33,801 nucleotides of DNA, from positions 1 to 33,801 of the forward strand of contig JABDCJ010000028.1 in assembly GCA_013288145.1 (NCBI GenBank). Direction: 5' to 3'. Origin of the DNA: Nitrososphaerota archaeon (GTDB lineage Archaea; Thermoproteota; Nitrososphaeria; Nitrososphaerales; CADDZS01). Positions within the stretch are counted from its first letter, which is position 1. The number at the start of each line of letters is the position of its first letter. This document shows positions 1 to 7,877 of the stretch, one piece after another. The notes below the pieces were generated by a model, which was given only the letters and a program-made list of their open reading frames with translations, had not been told where the DNA came from and did not search any database. A program made the position numbers and the translations under genes.

Positions 1-1244
1 CCGAGCACGACCTGGGAAAAGGAACAATCAAGCCTCATTTAGAGAACTTCAATTTCAAAAACCTCATCAAATCAAAGAACCAGATGGTTTCAGTCCTCAG
101 GCGTGAAAAATACGAAGCCGTGCTGAATGGTCTCTCTAAGAATGTCCAAGTGTTCACAGGCAAGGCCATGTTCATCTCTAAAGACCAAGTAAGGATAGCG
201 ACGAGTGGCGCGACCATAACTGGTAGGAATTTTCTCATTGCGACCGGGTCGAGTCCAAGAGTACCGACTATCGAAGGGATTGAAAAGGTGAATTATTGGA
301 CAAACGTCGAAGCTTTGTCCCCTCCGTTTCATCCAAAGTCCATGATCATAATCGGCGGGAGGGCTCTGGGTCTTGAATTCGCACAAATGTATGCTAGACT
401 CGGTACCAAAGTAACGCTATTGCAACGGAGCAAGACGATCCTGCCAAATGAAGAGCCAGATCTTACGAAAGCTCTTTCCCGATACCTGACAGAGGACCAC
501 GTCAACATTCTTACAAATGTAGAGATTAAGAAAGTCAGTCAGTCCCATGTAACAAAATCTAGCAGACCAATTATAACCGTAGAAACATTGGTGCACAAGA
601 AACCATTCAAATTTAGGGCTGACGCCCTTCTAATGGCAACGGGACGGACTCCGAACTCTCAAGAAATTGGGCTTGAAGAGATTGGTGTCAAATTGAGAGA
701 AGGCGGATCAGTAATTATTGACGACGAGATGCGTACAAACCTTTCGCACATCTATGCCGCGGGCGATGTTACTGGCGAACCTATGCTGGAAGCCCTCGCT
801 GCAAGAGAAGGTACGAAAGCAGCCGAGAACGCGTTGATAGGGTCTCGCGCGAAAATCGACTTCAACAGCGTTCCGCGCGCTATCTTCACAGATCCCCAAT
901 TTGCCAGCGTGGGTCTTACTGAAAGAGAAGCTCTTGATGCTGGCTACGAGTGCAATTGCAGAGTGCTGACTTTCTCTGAAGTTTCAAAGGCAAGAATCAT
1001 CGGAAATACAAGGGGCGTCATCAAGATGGTCGTTGACAATAAGACACTCACTGTACTTGGCATCCACATTCTCTGCCCTTATGCGGGTGACCTCTTCACT
1101 GAGGCAGCTCTGATGATCAAAAACAAATACACCGCGGCGGATGTTGTTGACACGATACACGTCTTTCCCACAATGTCTGAAGCAATCAAAATAGTCGCGC
1201 AGGCTTTCTTCAGAGACGTGGGAGCGACAAGCTGCTGCATATGA
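1..1244 (+). CDS. merA: Mercuric-reductase-like pyridine nucleotide-disulfide oxidoreductase (5' end outside window)
   Basis: Class I flavoprotein disulfide reductase, most likely mercuric reductase, which reduces Hg(II) to Hg(0) with NAD(P)H in the cytoplasm. The reading frame is open to the left edge (codons from base 3), so the N-terminal FAD-binding site and the redox-active CxxxxC are not visible. Seen here are the NAD(P)H-binding glycine motif (IIIGGRALGLEFA), the second FAD motif (HIYAAGDVTG) and the C-terminal dimerisation domain (FTDPQFASVGLTEREA, HVFPTMSEA). The protein ends in SCCI. A vicinal Cys pair at the extreme C-terminus is the MerA hallmark that delivers Hg(II) to the active site and is absent from dihydrolipoamide dehydrogenase, the main alternative. 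No merR or transporter lies downstream; upstream context is unknown. Confidence 0.8.
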   Translation, partial: EHDLGKGTIKPHLENFNFKNLIKSKNQMVSVLRREKYEAVLNGLSKNVQVFTGKAMFISKDQVRIATSGATITGRNFLIATGSSPRVPTIEGIEKVNYWTNVEALSPPFHPKSMIIIGGRALGLEFAQMYARLGTKVTLLQRSKTILPNEEPDLTKALSRYLTEDHVNILTNVEIKKVSQSHVTKSSRPIITVETLVHKKPFKFRADALLMATGRTPNSQEIGLEEIGVKLREGGSVIIDDEMRTNLSHIYAAGDVTGEPMLEALAAREGTKAAENALIGSRAKIDFNSVPRAIFTDPQFASVGLTEREALDAGYECNCRVLTFSEVSKARIIGNTRGVIKMVVDNKTLTVLGIHILCPYAGDLFTEAALMIKNKYTAADVVDTIHVFPTMSEAIKIVAQAFFRDVGATSCCI

Positions 1245-1336
1245 GAGAGTTAGCTCCTAGTGAGAAACTTGACCGCGTACAAGACGAATAAATCTAAAAA
1301 TTAAAAATAATCGCGAATAATACCTACTGCGCGTGA

Positions 1337-2044
1337 TTGGAACCCAATCCAGCTTCTAAAGATCATGTCGCAGGGGATCGTTTCCTTCCTCCAATCCTAA
1401 TGGACAATCTTTTTCGAAGATTGCTCTTTCCAGCCGGAAAACTTGTCTCAAAATACGTCTCCCCAGGTCAAACAGTCGCCGACCTAGGATGCGGACCAGG
1501 CTTCTTTACACTTCCCATGGCACGGATCTTGAATGACGCGTCTGCACCTTCAGAAAATCGTGGAAAATTGTACGCGATAGATTTTGATCCAAAGTCAATC
1601 GAGAAATTGAAGACAAAGGCGACAAAGCAAAGACTGAATGATGTCATGGAAATCCACGTTGGTTCTGCCTCGAACCTTGATTTCATTCCCAATTTTTCTG
1701 TGGACTTTGTGTTGGCAAATGGACTTTTGTGTTGCATGCACGATCACCTCGGGGCCGTGGATGAGATGAAGAGGATTCTAAAGCTCGGAGGGTTTGCGTA
1801 TCTAAGCATCACCAAACTAGCTCGAAAGAATGATCCGAGATCCGTCACAAAAAACGAGTGGCGACAATTGCTTACTGCTAATTTCGAAGTGAGGGGCGAA
1901 GGTGAAGGGCTATTGGGAATGTGGGCTGTGGTGAAACCACTTTACAAAGAGACTGGACGAGAGCTCGTGAACGGCAAAAATTCACAACATAAGGAAAGGA
2001 AAAATCTCAGCTCTACTTGCATCTGTAATAATCCAATGTCGTAA
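1337..2044 (+). CDS. Class I SAM-dependent methyltransferase
   Basis: Rossmann-fold methyltransferase of about 235 residues. Motif I (VADLGCGPGFF, around residues 47-57) binds S-adenosylmethionine. An acidic strand end (YAIDFDP) follows, then FVLANGLLCCMHD around motif IV. The substrate cannot be told from the sequence. The frame has an in-frame stop immediately upstream (1334-1336), so the first usable codon is TTG at 1337; ATG at 1400 is the alternative. The stretch before that ATG (RFLPPILMDN) looks like the conserved lead-in to motif I in archaeal homologues, which favours TTG 1337. AT-rich sequence around 1297-1310 could hold the TATA box. The Lys/Asn/Ser-rich tail after about residue 205 is probably disordered. 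Confidence 0.72.
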   Translation: MEPNPASKDHVAGDRFLPPILMDNLFRRLLFPAGKLVSKYVSPGQTVADLGCGPGFFTLPMARILNDASAPSENRGKLYAIDFDPKSIEKLKTKATKQRLNDVMEIHVGSASNLDFIPNFSVDFVLANGLLCCMHDHLGAVDEMKRILKLGGFAYLSITKLARKNDPRSVTKNEWRQLLTANFEVRGEGEGLLGMWAVVKPLYKETGRELVNGKNSQHKERKNLSSTCICNNPMS

Positions 2045-2210
2045 GACTCCCCAAGTTTTTTGTGGGAACAATTCACCCAGTACTATCTAGTATCGGACTT
2101 TTCCTAGCCCTTAGAAAAGACCGGTGTTAGAGAGCATGAGTGTTTGTATCTTTCGAGCAGATTTCGCTGAGCCCTAAGAAACAAGCTCCCGTATTGTCTG
2201 GATCGAAACG

Positions 2211-3125
2211 CTATCGCCAAGCGACCTTCGTGAGGATCCTCGTTTCGGGATGAAGAATCAGGAATGCGATTATCGCAAAGGGGATCGCAATAAGGTAAGC
2301 GCCCAATGTACCGAACCATATCCCCACGAGCGGATAGAGCACCCTCACGGCGACGGCGAACGGAACGACAGTTAGCATAGCGGTGACCATGATGGGCATT
2401 GCAAACGCTCTCGAGAACTCTAGTCCGTGAGTTCTGTTGAGGACATAGAGCGACGCGCAGGATATAGCAGGAAAGGCGGTGGGGATTACACCGATCTCAG
2501 GTCCTGCTAACTGGCTTGTCAAGACTGCGAGCGCCACAATGCCTCCTCCAATAAAGAAACGAAGGGCCGCCTCAAACCAGGTGCTTCTTCTGTCGCTTAC
2601 CTTCCTTGGCGATACGAGTTTCTTAGTGAAGAGCGAGTACACGCCAAGAGAGATCAAGATACACGCGATAAGACAGAACTCAAAAATTTGAACATCCGCC
2701 AGTGCAACTAGTGATGTAAACGCAAGCCAAATCACAATCGAGATGATCAATGCGCGCCAGAAGTTTTGCAACTTTCCAGCTATAGCAGCAAAAGAGAGTA
2801 GGAAGACTCCGGCGAAGCTGTAAAACAGCGGGAATGTTGTAGTAGCTTCCACCGCGATTGCTGCAGACTGGTTCCAGCCGATGAAGAGAAAGCCAAGGGC
2901 AACCGTGGAAGGGAGTCCAGCTACAAACCCGCCCAATCTACTCCCGCGGAGCTCTCCGAACCAAGCGATAAGAGCAATCCAAGTGCCGCCGACGACATAG
3001 CCGAGAAACAAATGCAAGAATAGGGCGTTTTCATCCAAGTAATTGTTGGCACCGAGTGATTCTTGAACTAAGTGGGGTTCAAAAACGACTATTAAACAAA
3101 ACTTCACTGAAGGAACCATACGCAA
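2211..3125 (-). CDS. Polytopic membrane protein (DUF3147-like)
   Basis: A 304-residue integral membrane protein with about eight to ten hydrophobic segments and no soluble domain. The segment GGFVAGLPSTVALGFLFIGW near residue 85 resembles the conserved core of DUF3147-type membrane proteins. A similar GPEIGVIPTAFPAI element recurs near residue 210, which suggests an internal duplication of a four-helix unit. Function is unknown; transport or permease-like activity is only a guess. The N-terminal 40 residues are less hydrophobic and the true start could be internal (second Met at 3119, or later). It converges on the methyltransferase gene across a 165-bp spacer in which I see no gene. Confidence 0.6.
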   Translation of the reverse strand: MRMVPSVKFCLIVVFEPHLVQESLGANNYLDENALFLHLFLGYVVGGTWIALIAWFGELRGSRLGGFVAGLPSTVALGFLFIGWNQSAAIAVEATTTFPLFYSFAGVFLLSFAAIAGKLQNFWRALIISIVIWLAFTSLVALADVQIFEFCLIACILISLGVYSLFTKKLVSPRKVSDRRSTWFEAALRFFIGGGIVALAVLTSQLAGPEIGVIPTAFPAISCASLYVLNRTHGLEFSRAFAMPIMVTAMLTVVPFAVAVRVLYPLVGIWFGTLGAYLIAIPFAIIAFLILHPETRILTKVAWR

Positions 3126-3194
3126 ATTCTAAACTATGATTCACACTTTCTGAAGTAGTGTCTGATGGTATTGAAAAAACTTCGGATAGCAAAT

Positions 3195-3244
3195 GGAGGT
3201 GATTACCTTTGCAATGGTTGTATGAAATAGTGCAGATCAGATGA
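3195..3244 (+). other. Perfect Shine-Dalgarno sequence with an 11-codon ORF
   Basis: GGAGGTGAT (3195-3203) is complementary to the conserved 3' end of 16S rRNA. It sits 5 bp before a TTG codon opening an 11-codon ORF that ends at TGA 3242-3244. No other gene here has so long a match. It may be a leader peptide, a remnant of a gene start or chance. The surrounding 3126-3290 contains nothing else I recognise. Confidence 0.2.
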
Positions 3245-3290
3245 CTAGAAGACTAGGGTGGCCTAACCTCCGCCTAGGGGACTTCCCGTT

Positions 3291-3299
3291 TTTATAAAT
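3291..3299 (+). promoter_or_regulatory. TATA box of the vapB relic
   Basis: TTTATAAAT lies about 30 bp ahead of the ATG at 3327, the spacing of an archaeal TATA box for a nearly leaderless transcript. Confidence 0.55.
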
Positions 3300-3326
3300 G
3301 GAGTATCTGTATACATCTTCACGTAA

Positions 3327-3570
3327 ATGACTTCTAGGAATCTCACCGTCAATGAAGAAGTCTACAACAAGCTACTTGAAGCGAAAAAAGATAACGAGAG
3401 CTTCAGCGATGTTATAGAAAGGCTGCTGCAAGGAAAAAGGACTTGATGTCATTTGCAGGAATTTTTTCCGGAGACAATGAGTTCGAGATAGCAATGAAAA
3501 CTTGGTGGAAACGAGAAAGAAGACCGTGATGAGGAAACTAGATTGATACTAATCGACGCCACTGTCAGAT
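3327..3570 (+). pseudogene. Decayed VapBC toxin-antitoxin module
   Basis: The first ORF (3327-3446, 39 codons) reads as the N-terminal half of a VapB antitoxin of the DUF217 type: TVNEEVYNKLLEAKKDNESFSDVIERLL is the typical DNA-binding part (here 28 residues at positions 7-34). Its stop overlaps an ORF in another frame (3446-3529) that reads DLMSFAGIFSGDNEFE and continues exactly as the VapB C-terminus should, so the gene is broken by a frameshift near the A-run at 3434-3438. ATG at 3529 then begins a VapC PIN-domain start that is also frameshifted: after MRKL the other frame gives LILIDATVRFLGF, where LILIDAT matches the first catalytic Asp strand of PIN toxins. The rest of the toxin is missing, cut off by the next gene. 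Probably nonfunctional, although a single assembly error could account for the vapB break alone. Confidence 0.6.
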
Positions 3571-3572
3571 TT

Positions 3573-3962
3573 TTAGGATTCTAGAGGAATCTCGACGGCT
3601 GCATCGAAACCCTTGTAGTACGCTTTCAGATCCCCTTCTCCATATTTTTCTCTGAACTTGTCCACGATCTCCTTGACTCTTTGATTTGACGCCATCTTTG
3701 CGCGAAACTTATAGGAATGTTTACTTACCGAAATTTCTACTGCTGGATTCTTTAGCACATTCTTGTACCATTCGCTTTTTCTGCCGGAGCCCGATAGCAG
3801 AAGGAGTTTATCTCCATCGAGAACAAACCAAACTGGTCTGGGAATCTTTCGACCCGACTTTCGTCCGATTACAGTTAATTCAATTTCATCCGCAGATTCC
3901 AGGTCTTTCTTGAGTCTTGCAACTGTCGAGATACTCAATTCCGTATTCACTTCTGGAGTCAT
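3573..3962 (-). CDS. Deazaflavin-dependent nitroreductase family (DDN-like split barrel)
   Basis: A 129-residue single-domain protein of the split beta-barrel superfamily. The stretch TVIGRKSGRKIPRPVWF (about residues 30-46), followed by a short beta strand (DKLLLLSGSG) and the WYKNVLKNPAVEI motif, matches the F420-dependent nitroreductase/quinone reductase family. Members use reduced F420 or a related flavin to reduce quinones or nitro compounds, or act as heme/flavin storage proteins; the substrate is unknown. Length is close to family norm. It stands alone on the minus strand. Its stop codon region cuts off the VapC relic, so it may have arrived by, or survived, a local rearrangement. Confidence 0.7.
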   Translation of the reverse strand: MTPEVNTELSISTVARLKKDLESADEIELTVIGRKSGRKIPRPVWFVLDGDKLLLLSGSGRKSEWYKNVLKNPAVEISVSKHSYKFRAKMASNQRVKEIVDKFREKYGEGDLKAYYKGFDAAVEIPLES

Positions 3963-4107
3963 AAAGAGTACGAGAAATTAAAGAGAATGGTAGACAGTCC
4001 CGAGCGAAGGTTTCTCTGATGGAAGACGACGAACTAGATTCGTCCTATCGGCTGAATTCGGAGACACAGAATTCCAAGAAAAAACGGTTGGGAAATTTCT
4101 CCCCGAT

Positions 4108-5799
4108 CTAGCCGCTCTGAATTGCGTCCCCAAGCCAGACCCAACCGTTTGTACCTGTCGATGAAACGGAGACAGCAAGGTTGTTCTGCGCTGTAGAAAC
4201 GATTTCGTACTCTGAGTTGAGCATTGGTTTACCCGATTGTGAGGAAAGAACGAATGTAAAGCCAGAAGCTGATGTCCAGTGTTCAGTTAGGCCACCTTGA
4301 TCTCCGAGTCCAATTATCATGTCCTTAGCGTTTGAAGTGGATAAGGAGCAAGTCGGAGAACCTGATGAGCCAGTGGCGCGGCAGGGCACGGCTGGGTCGA
4401 ATGGGGAGACCTGGTTTACACCTGATACCGCGAATGCCATGATGTGCCATTTGAAGGAACCCGCTGATCGGGTTACCGTGATCGTTTGAGAAGAGAGGGC
4501 CGAAGATGCTAGCACGTACCATTCTGACACACTTTGAGTGTTGCCCGCCTCCGCGGCTCTGGATGAGAAAGAAAGTGGAGGAGAGTTGACCGAGCTCACT
4601 TTGGCAGATTGATTTGCCATGCCAACAAGGAGGACAATCAGATCCGAGCTTCTCGCGGTACTCAGGGACAAGGAACAGGTTGTGGAGGTTATGGAGCAAG
4701 CCGTCTGGGCTGAACTATCTATCGCAAGATTGCCTGTTGTTATGGTCGTGGTCGATGTCGTGGTAAAAGTGGTTGTGGAGGTTGATTTCGAGGTAGTTGC
4801 GCTCGAAGTCGATTTTGAAGTGGTCGATGTTGCTGTCGTTGTCGAAGTTATGGTCGTAGTGCTAGTCGAGGTAGAAGAGGAGCTCGTGGTAACAGGATTT
4901 CCGAATTCATAAGTTCGATCTAAGAATTGTTGTACCACCAACGCACCTGTTGAAGCAATCGTAAGCTGGGCGCCGGTTGTTCCGAGAATTCCAAAGTTGC
5001 CATGTATCACGTCCGTAGTTGGAGGTGAACGAGTAAACCACCCCATCGCAGTTGACGGATTTACAGCCTGAGTGACGCCGCAGGTTTGGGTCTGTCCCGA
5101 ACGGGCCAAGTGACCAGAATTTGATGGGTCGATAAATATTACCAGATTTGTGGTTGTCACGCCATTAGATTGGTATTCCAGAAGTTCGGCGCCGGTGATC
5201 TGGTAAACCTGTCCCGACGACGCATCAACAATTTGGGTATAAACTGAATGCCTTTCTTGGCCCAATGAATCGATGTGACAGCCAGGGGAGCCGTATGAAC
5301 CACTGTAATTAATGGGCTGGATGCGTCCGGAGAAAACGTAGTTGGCATCTATGTACTGCCACTCGCTCAGGACGCCGTTCAAGTTATCAAGGTCTTGACC
5401 GACCGTACCGTAATTTTGAGTGTTGGGGAGTGAAGTCTGGCCGTTCCAATAGATGTTGTTTGTGTTGGCCGAAATCGTCTGGTTCTGAATAATGCCAGAG
5501 GTAGAAACCAGACCCGACCTGCTTAGATCCACGTACATGTAAAACCAATTCTTCAGGCTGCCTCCGCTGTTCTTTTGGGTCGTCTCTCCGCCAGTGATGT
5601 AAACCACTTTTGAGTGATCTGTGGATAGCGCAACCTGGGTAACAATAGTTTGCTGTTCTTGACCATTCGAGCTGACACTCGGCGAAATAACTTGCACTCC
5701 TGCGGATTGACTCCGGGACGGAGAAAAAGCTAAAGCGCTGCTTGCAATAATTAAGAAAACGAGGACAATCGCTAAGAAATTAGAATACCTAACTCTCAT
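4108..5799 (-). CDS. Secreted two-domain protein with Thr/Ser-rich linker
   Basis: A 563-residue exported protein. Residues 1-34 form a Sec-type signal peptide or anchor (LAIVLVFLIIASSALAFS). Residues about 35-303 form a globular domain rich in Asn, Gln, Ser and aromatic residues, with two Cys (Cys174, Cys240) that could form a disulfide. Residues about 304-355 are almost pure Thr/Ser with Lys and Ala, a flexible and probably O-glycosylated linker. Residues about 356-563 form a second beta-rich domain with Cys pairs. I do not recognise either domain; the layout resembles surface proteins with an enzymatic or carbohydrate-binding head. No C-terminal membrane anchor is seen. A TATA-like GGTTAAGA lies near 5834 on the minus strand. 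The function is open: hydrolase, adhesin or S-layer-associated protein are all possible. Confidence 0.7.
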   Translation of the reverse strand: MRVRYSNFLAIVLVFLIIASSALAFSPSRSQSAGVQVISPSVSSNGQEQQTIVTQVALSTDHSKVVYITGGETTQKNSGGSLKNWFYMYVDLSRSGLVSTSGIIQNQTISANTNNIYWNGQTSLPNTQNYGTVGQDLDNLNGVLSEWQYIDANYVFSGRIQPINYSGSYGSPGCHIDSLGQERHSVYTQIVDASSGQVYQITGAELLEYQSNGVTTTNLVIFIDPSNSGHLARSGQTQTCGVTQAVNPSTAMGWFTRSPPTTDVIHGNFGILGTTGAQLTIASTGALVVQQFLDRTYEFGNPVTTSSSSTSTSTTTITSTTTATSTTSKSTSSATTSKSTSTTTFTTTSTTTITTGNLAIDSSAQTACSITSTTCSLSLSTARSSDLIVLLVGMANQSAKVSSVNSPPLSFSSRAAEAGNTQSVSEWYVLASSALSSQTITVTRSAGSFKWHIMAFAVSGVNQVSPFDPAVPCRATGSSGSPTCSLSTSNAKDMIIGLGDQGGLTEHWTSASGFTFVLSSQSGKPMLNSEYEIVSTAQNNLAVSVSSTGTNGWVWLGDAIQSG

Positions 5800-6203
5800 C
5801 TGTGAAACGGTAATGGAAAAGTCTTCAGTGCTTCTTAACCCACAGTTTCGAACAGTTTAGTGACGGATTATTGCATAAAATCCATGATCGCAAAATAGTG
5901 CAATGCAATGTTAGAAGGCGGTTTCTCGTCGAATGCCTAATTGAATAGCAGAGAATTCTATTTCTCTCTATTTAGTCTCTTTACTTTTGGCCACTGCTTT
6001 CTAGAGGTCGGAACGATTGGCCAATATACATAGGTCGAATTGAAATGGTTTTGGTAGTCAATTCCAGGTACCATCTACTACGTTGTCGAATCCGACTTCG
6101 GGGTGAGACGTCATTGGAGAAGGATAATTTTTCATATTGGGGGATGGCCTCCTTTTTAAAAAAAGGGAAGGAGACAACCGGAATCAAAATTGAGCAGAAC
6201 TGT
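5800..6203. other. 404-bp intergenic region
   Basis: No convincing gene is present; a 70-codon ORF on the plus strand here has no domain signal. The left end should hold the minus-strand promoter of the secreted protein gene. The right end holds a hairpin with a T-run that could end the small gene at 6204-6506. Confidence 0.5.
6149..6173 (-). terminator. Possible terminator of the small Thr/Ser-rich gene
   Basis: CTCCTT (6149-6154) can pair with AAGGAG (6168-6173) around a T/A-rich loop. Read on the minus strand there is a run of seven T about 40 bp after the stop of the gene at 6204. Confidence 0.35.
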
Positions 6204-6506
6204 CTAACCAACGCCCATTGGCACGCAGCTAATCGTCGAACTCGTCGAGGTAGTTGATGACGAAGATTCATTTGTAGTTGTTGTCGTCGTCGGAAGACAC
6301 GTGGTCAGGGTAGAGTTTCTGACCAGCATATACCCACCGGGGGGAACTGCCGTCTGGCTACTGGTCGTTGTCTGTTTCTGATTTTCAGAATGTCCTACGA
6401 GTCCTCCCACATATAGAGCGGATAGCGCAGTTGTCCCAATTGCGACTATTATGAGAACTGATAGAACCAGAGATCTTCCACTTGTTTTTTGATTGTTGGA
6501 TTTCAT
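6204..6506 (-). CDS. Small membrane-anchored Thr/Ser-rich extracellular protein
   Basis: A 100-residue protein. A short basic N-terminus (MKSNNQKTSGRS) is followed by one hydrophobic segment (about residues 13-35), then an exterior tail rich in Thr and Ser with two Cys (in TTCLP and ISCVP) that could form a disulfide loop. The Thr/Ser stretch resembles the linker of the neighbouring 563-residue secreted protein on the same strand, so both are likely surface-exposed. It starts divergently from the membrane-anchored winged-helix gene with 96 bp between the two starts, which suggests shared control. No enzymatic motif is visible; function unknown. Confidence 0.55.
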   Translation of the reverse strand: MKSNNQKTSGRSLVLSVLIIVAIGTTALSALYVGGLVGHSENQKQTTTSSQTAVPPGGYMLVRNSTLTTCLPTTTTTTNESSSSTTSTSSTISCVPMGVG

Positions 6507-6602
6507 GGAACCAGCACACGCAGGGGTTCTGTATTCTATCTTTGTCCGTCCGATCTGGCAAATCTATTTATGAACCCGGAAGGTCGAAATCTGACTATAG
6601 CC

Positions 6603-7148
6603 ATGCGTCGTATCGTGGGCGTAATCGTCCTGCTTGTGTTTCTCGTGATCTCCATCCTTTCTACGGCGAGTTTGGTCCTGGCCTCGATCGGGCTCCCGGT
6701 TCACATCGGTCCTACGGGCCCATTTTCTGGAATCAAACCAACCGGCGCACAAGTCTTTGCCCAGAGCTTCTTCGATCAGTCGTTCATTATCGCCCCGGCC
6801 AGCTGGGCTGCTGTTTGCGGTATGTGGATCTGGAGGGGGAAGATGCGCTCAAAGTGGAACTCTTCCGGATTCACTCAGGATGCGTTCGATCTTCTCGTCA
6901 AAATGAGGGGTGGACCAACCCGCTTGAAATTACTTCAAGCTCTGAATGCCCCGAAGGATCGCTCGCAGCTCGCGCATGAGCTTAACTTGGATTGGAAAGC
7001 GATTGACCGGCACGTCCAGATCCTGCAAAAATACAATTTTATCCGGGAGGACTCCTCTCACGGTCAAATTGTACTCTATACCATAACGCCAGAGGGGGAC
7101 AAGTTACTCCACCTGATTGAGGAATTGGATTCCCAGTCCGGCAACTAA
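6603..7148 (+). CDS. Membrane-anchored winged-helix (ArsR-like) regulator
   Basis: A 181-residue protein from ATG 6603. Two N-terminal hydrophobic segments (about residues 4-25, IVGVIVLLVFLVISIL, and about 50-70) are followed by a cytosolic winged helix. In that domain GGPTRLKLLQALNAPKDRS starts the HTH, AIDRHVQILQKYNFIRE is the recognition helix and following strand, and IVLYTITPEGDKLL is the wing. DNA-binding proteins tethered to the membrane usually sense an extracytoplasmic or membrane signal. In-frame upstream starts exist (ATG 6570), but a TATA-like CTATTTA at 6564-6570 would overlap that start, favouring 6603. The wHTH resembles the one encoded at 13660-14073. Likely target: the divergent small surface-protein gene, by inference from position. 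Confidence 0.72.
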   Translation: MRRIVGVIVLLVFLVISILSTASLVLASIGLPVHIGPTGPFSGIKPTGAQVFAQSFFDQSFIIAPASWAAVCGMWIWRGKMRSKWNSSGFTQDAFDLLVKMRGGPTRLKLLQALNAPKDRSQLAHELNLDWKAIDRHVQILQKYNFIREDSSHGQIVLYTITPEGDKLLHLIEELDSQSGN

Positions 7149-7189
7149 AACCCGGTTCCCGCACTGTAGTTCATACAAACACATTCTTC

Positions 7190-7792
7190 TCACGCGGAGG
7201 CTACTAATACCGCGGTGATCATCGCAACATAACCTGAATCACTGCCATCGTATTGAGTAATCAGGAGAATCATGTACCAGCCAAGCGTTATGAGGAAAGC
7301 AAGTTTGTCTGGACGATCCCCTTTCCTTTCGACCTGCACTGCAGCTTGGATTCGCTTTCTATCTGAGTCTTCCGGTGTTATGGTCAGAATCTGGTTTTGA
7401 TTGGAATCTAGTACCGTCAAGTTGCGTCTAGACATTTTGAAATTATACGACTCGCCTTCGGATGTTTCCAAAACGCCCGAACCGCGAAAGTCCATTGTAA
7501 CTGCGCCTAGACTTTCGTCCGTCTCGGCTTTTCGAATTGTTATCTTCGGTCGCAGAAAACCTGCTCGCTTGAATGTCCAGTTCCCGAGTGCCGATTCGCC
7601 GGTTGCCATTGACCCCCAGCTGTTTTTCCATACCAACCTAGCAACGACTTGTTGATCAGGCGTGACAAGTTCCGATTCTAGTTTTGCAGTTTGAACCCAT
7701 CGAAGCTCATTTCCGGTGATTTCGCTAAATTTCATCTTTCTTTCATCCACTTTCGTCATTTTTCCTCCCAGAGGTCCGAGATAGTTAGACAT
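7190..7792 (-). CDS. Tubby/LURP-one-like domain protein with C-terminal membrane segments
   Basis: A 200-residue protein. Residues about 30-150 are beta-rich with the pattern LVWKNSWGSMATGES, WTFKRAGFLRPKITIR and YNFKMSRRNLTVLDSN. This resembles the LURP-one/tubby C-terminal-like (scramblase-like) fold, in which a beta barrel surrounds a central helix. The last 40 residues contain two short hydrophobic stretches (LAFLITLGWYMILLI and YVAMITAVLVASA) that could anchor it to the membrane. The molecular function of these prokaryotic homologues is not established. Internal Met codons (MTKVDERK at 7759, MKFSEITG further in) are alternative starts. It converges with the winged-helix gene and diverges from the broken AAC(3) gene. 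Confidence 0.5.
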   Translation of the reverse strand: MSNYLGPLGGKMTKVDERKMKFSEITGNELRWVQTAKLESELVTPDQQVVARLVWKNSWGSMATGESALGNWTFKRAGFLRPKITIRKAETDESLGAVTMDFRGSGVLETSEGESYNFKMSRRNLTVLDSNQNQILTITPEDSDRKRIQAAVQVERKGDRPDKLAFLITLGWYMILLITQYDGSDSGYVAMITAVLVASA

Positions 7793-7877
7793 TCGTCTAG
7801 ATGCTCAGCGCAATATAAAATCTAGACGGGGAGGATCTTTTTAGTAAAAAAAATTCCTCTTGTGAAGGTGTTGTACA

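Noticed and set aside
1..1244. Dihydrolipoamide dehydrogenase
   Set aside because: The C-terminal SCCI vicinal Cys pair and gene context without 2-oxoacid dehydrogenase genes favour mercuric reductase.
2081..2092. TACTATCTAGTA as a further BlaI-like box
   Set aside because: The arms are separated by 2 bp instead of 4, and it lies in a convergent intergenic region.
4738..4890. Repeat tract as a CRISPR or satellite array
   Set aside because: The repetition follows Thr/Ser codons in an open frame; there is no fixed unit or spacer pattern.
4619..4912. Plus-strand ORF rich in Val, Asp and Glu repeats
   Set aside because: It is the antisense of the Thr/Ser-rich linker of the secreted protein.
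5800..6203. Box C/D guide RNA in the long intergenic region
   Set aside because: I found no ordered C (RUGAUGA) and D (CUGA) boxes at suitable spacing.
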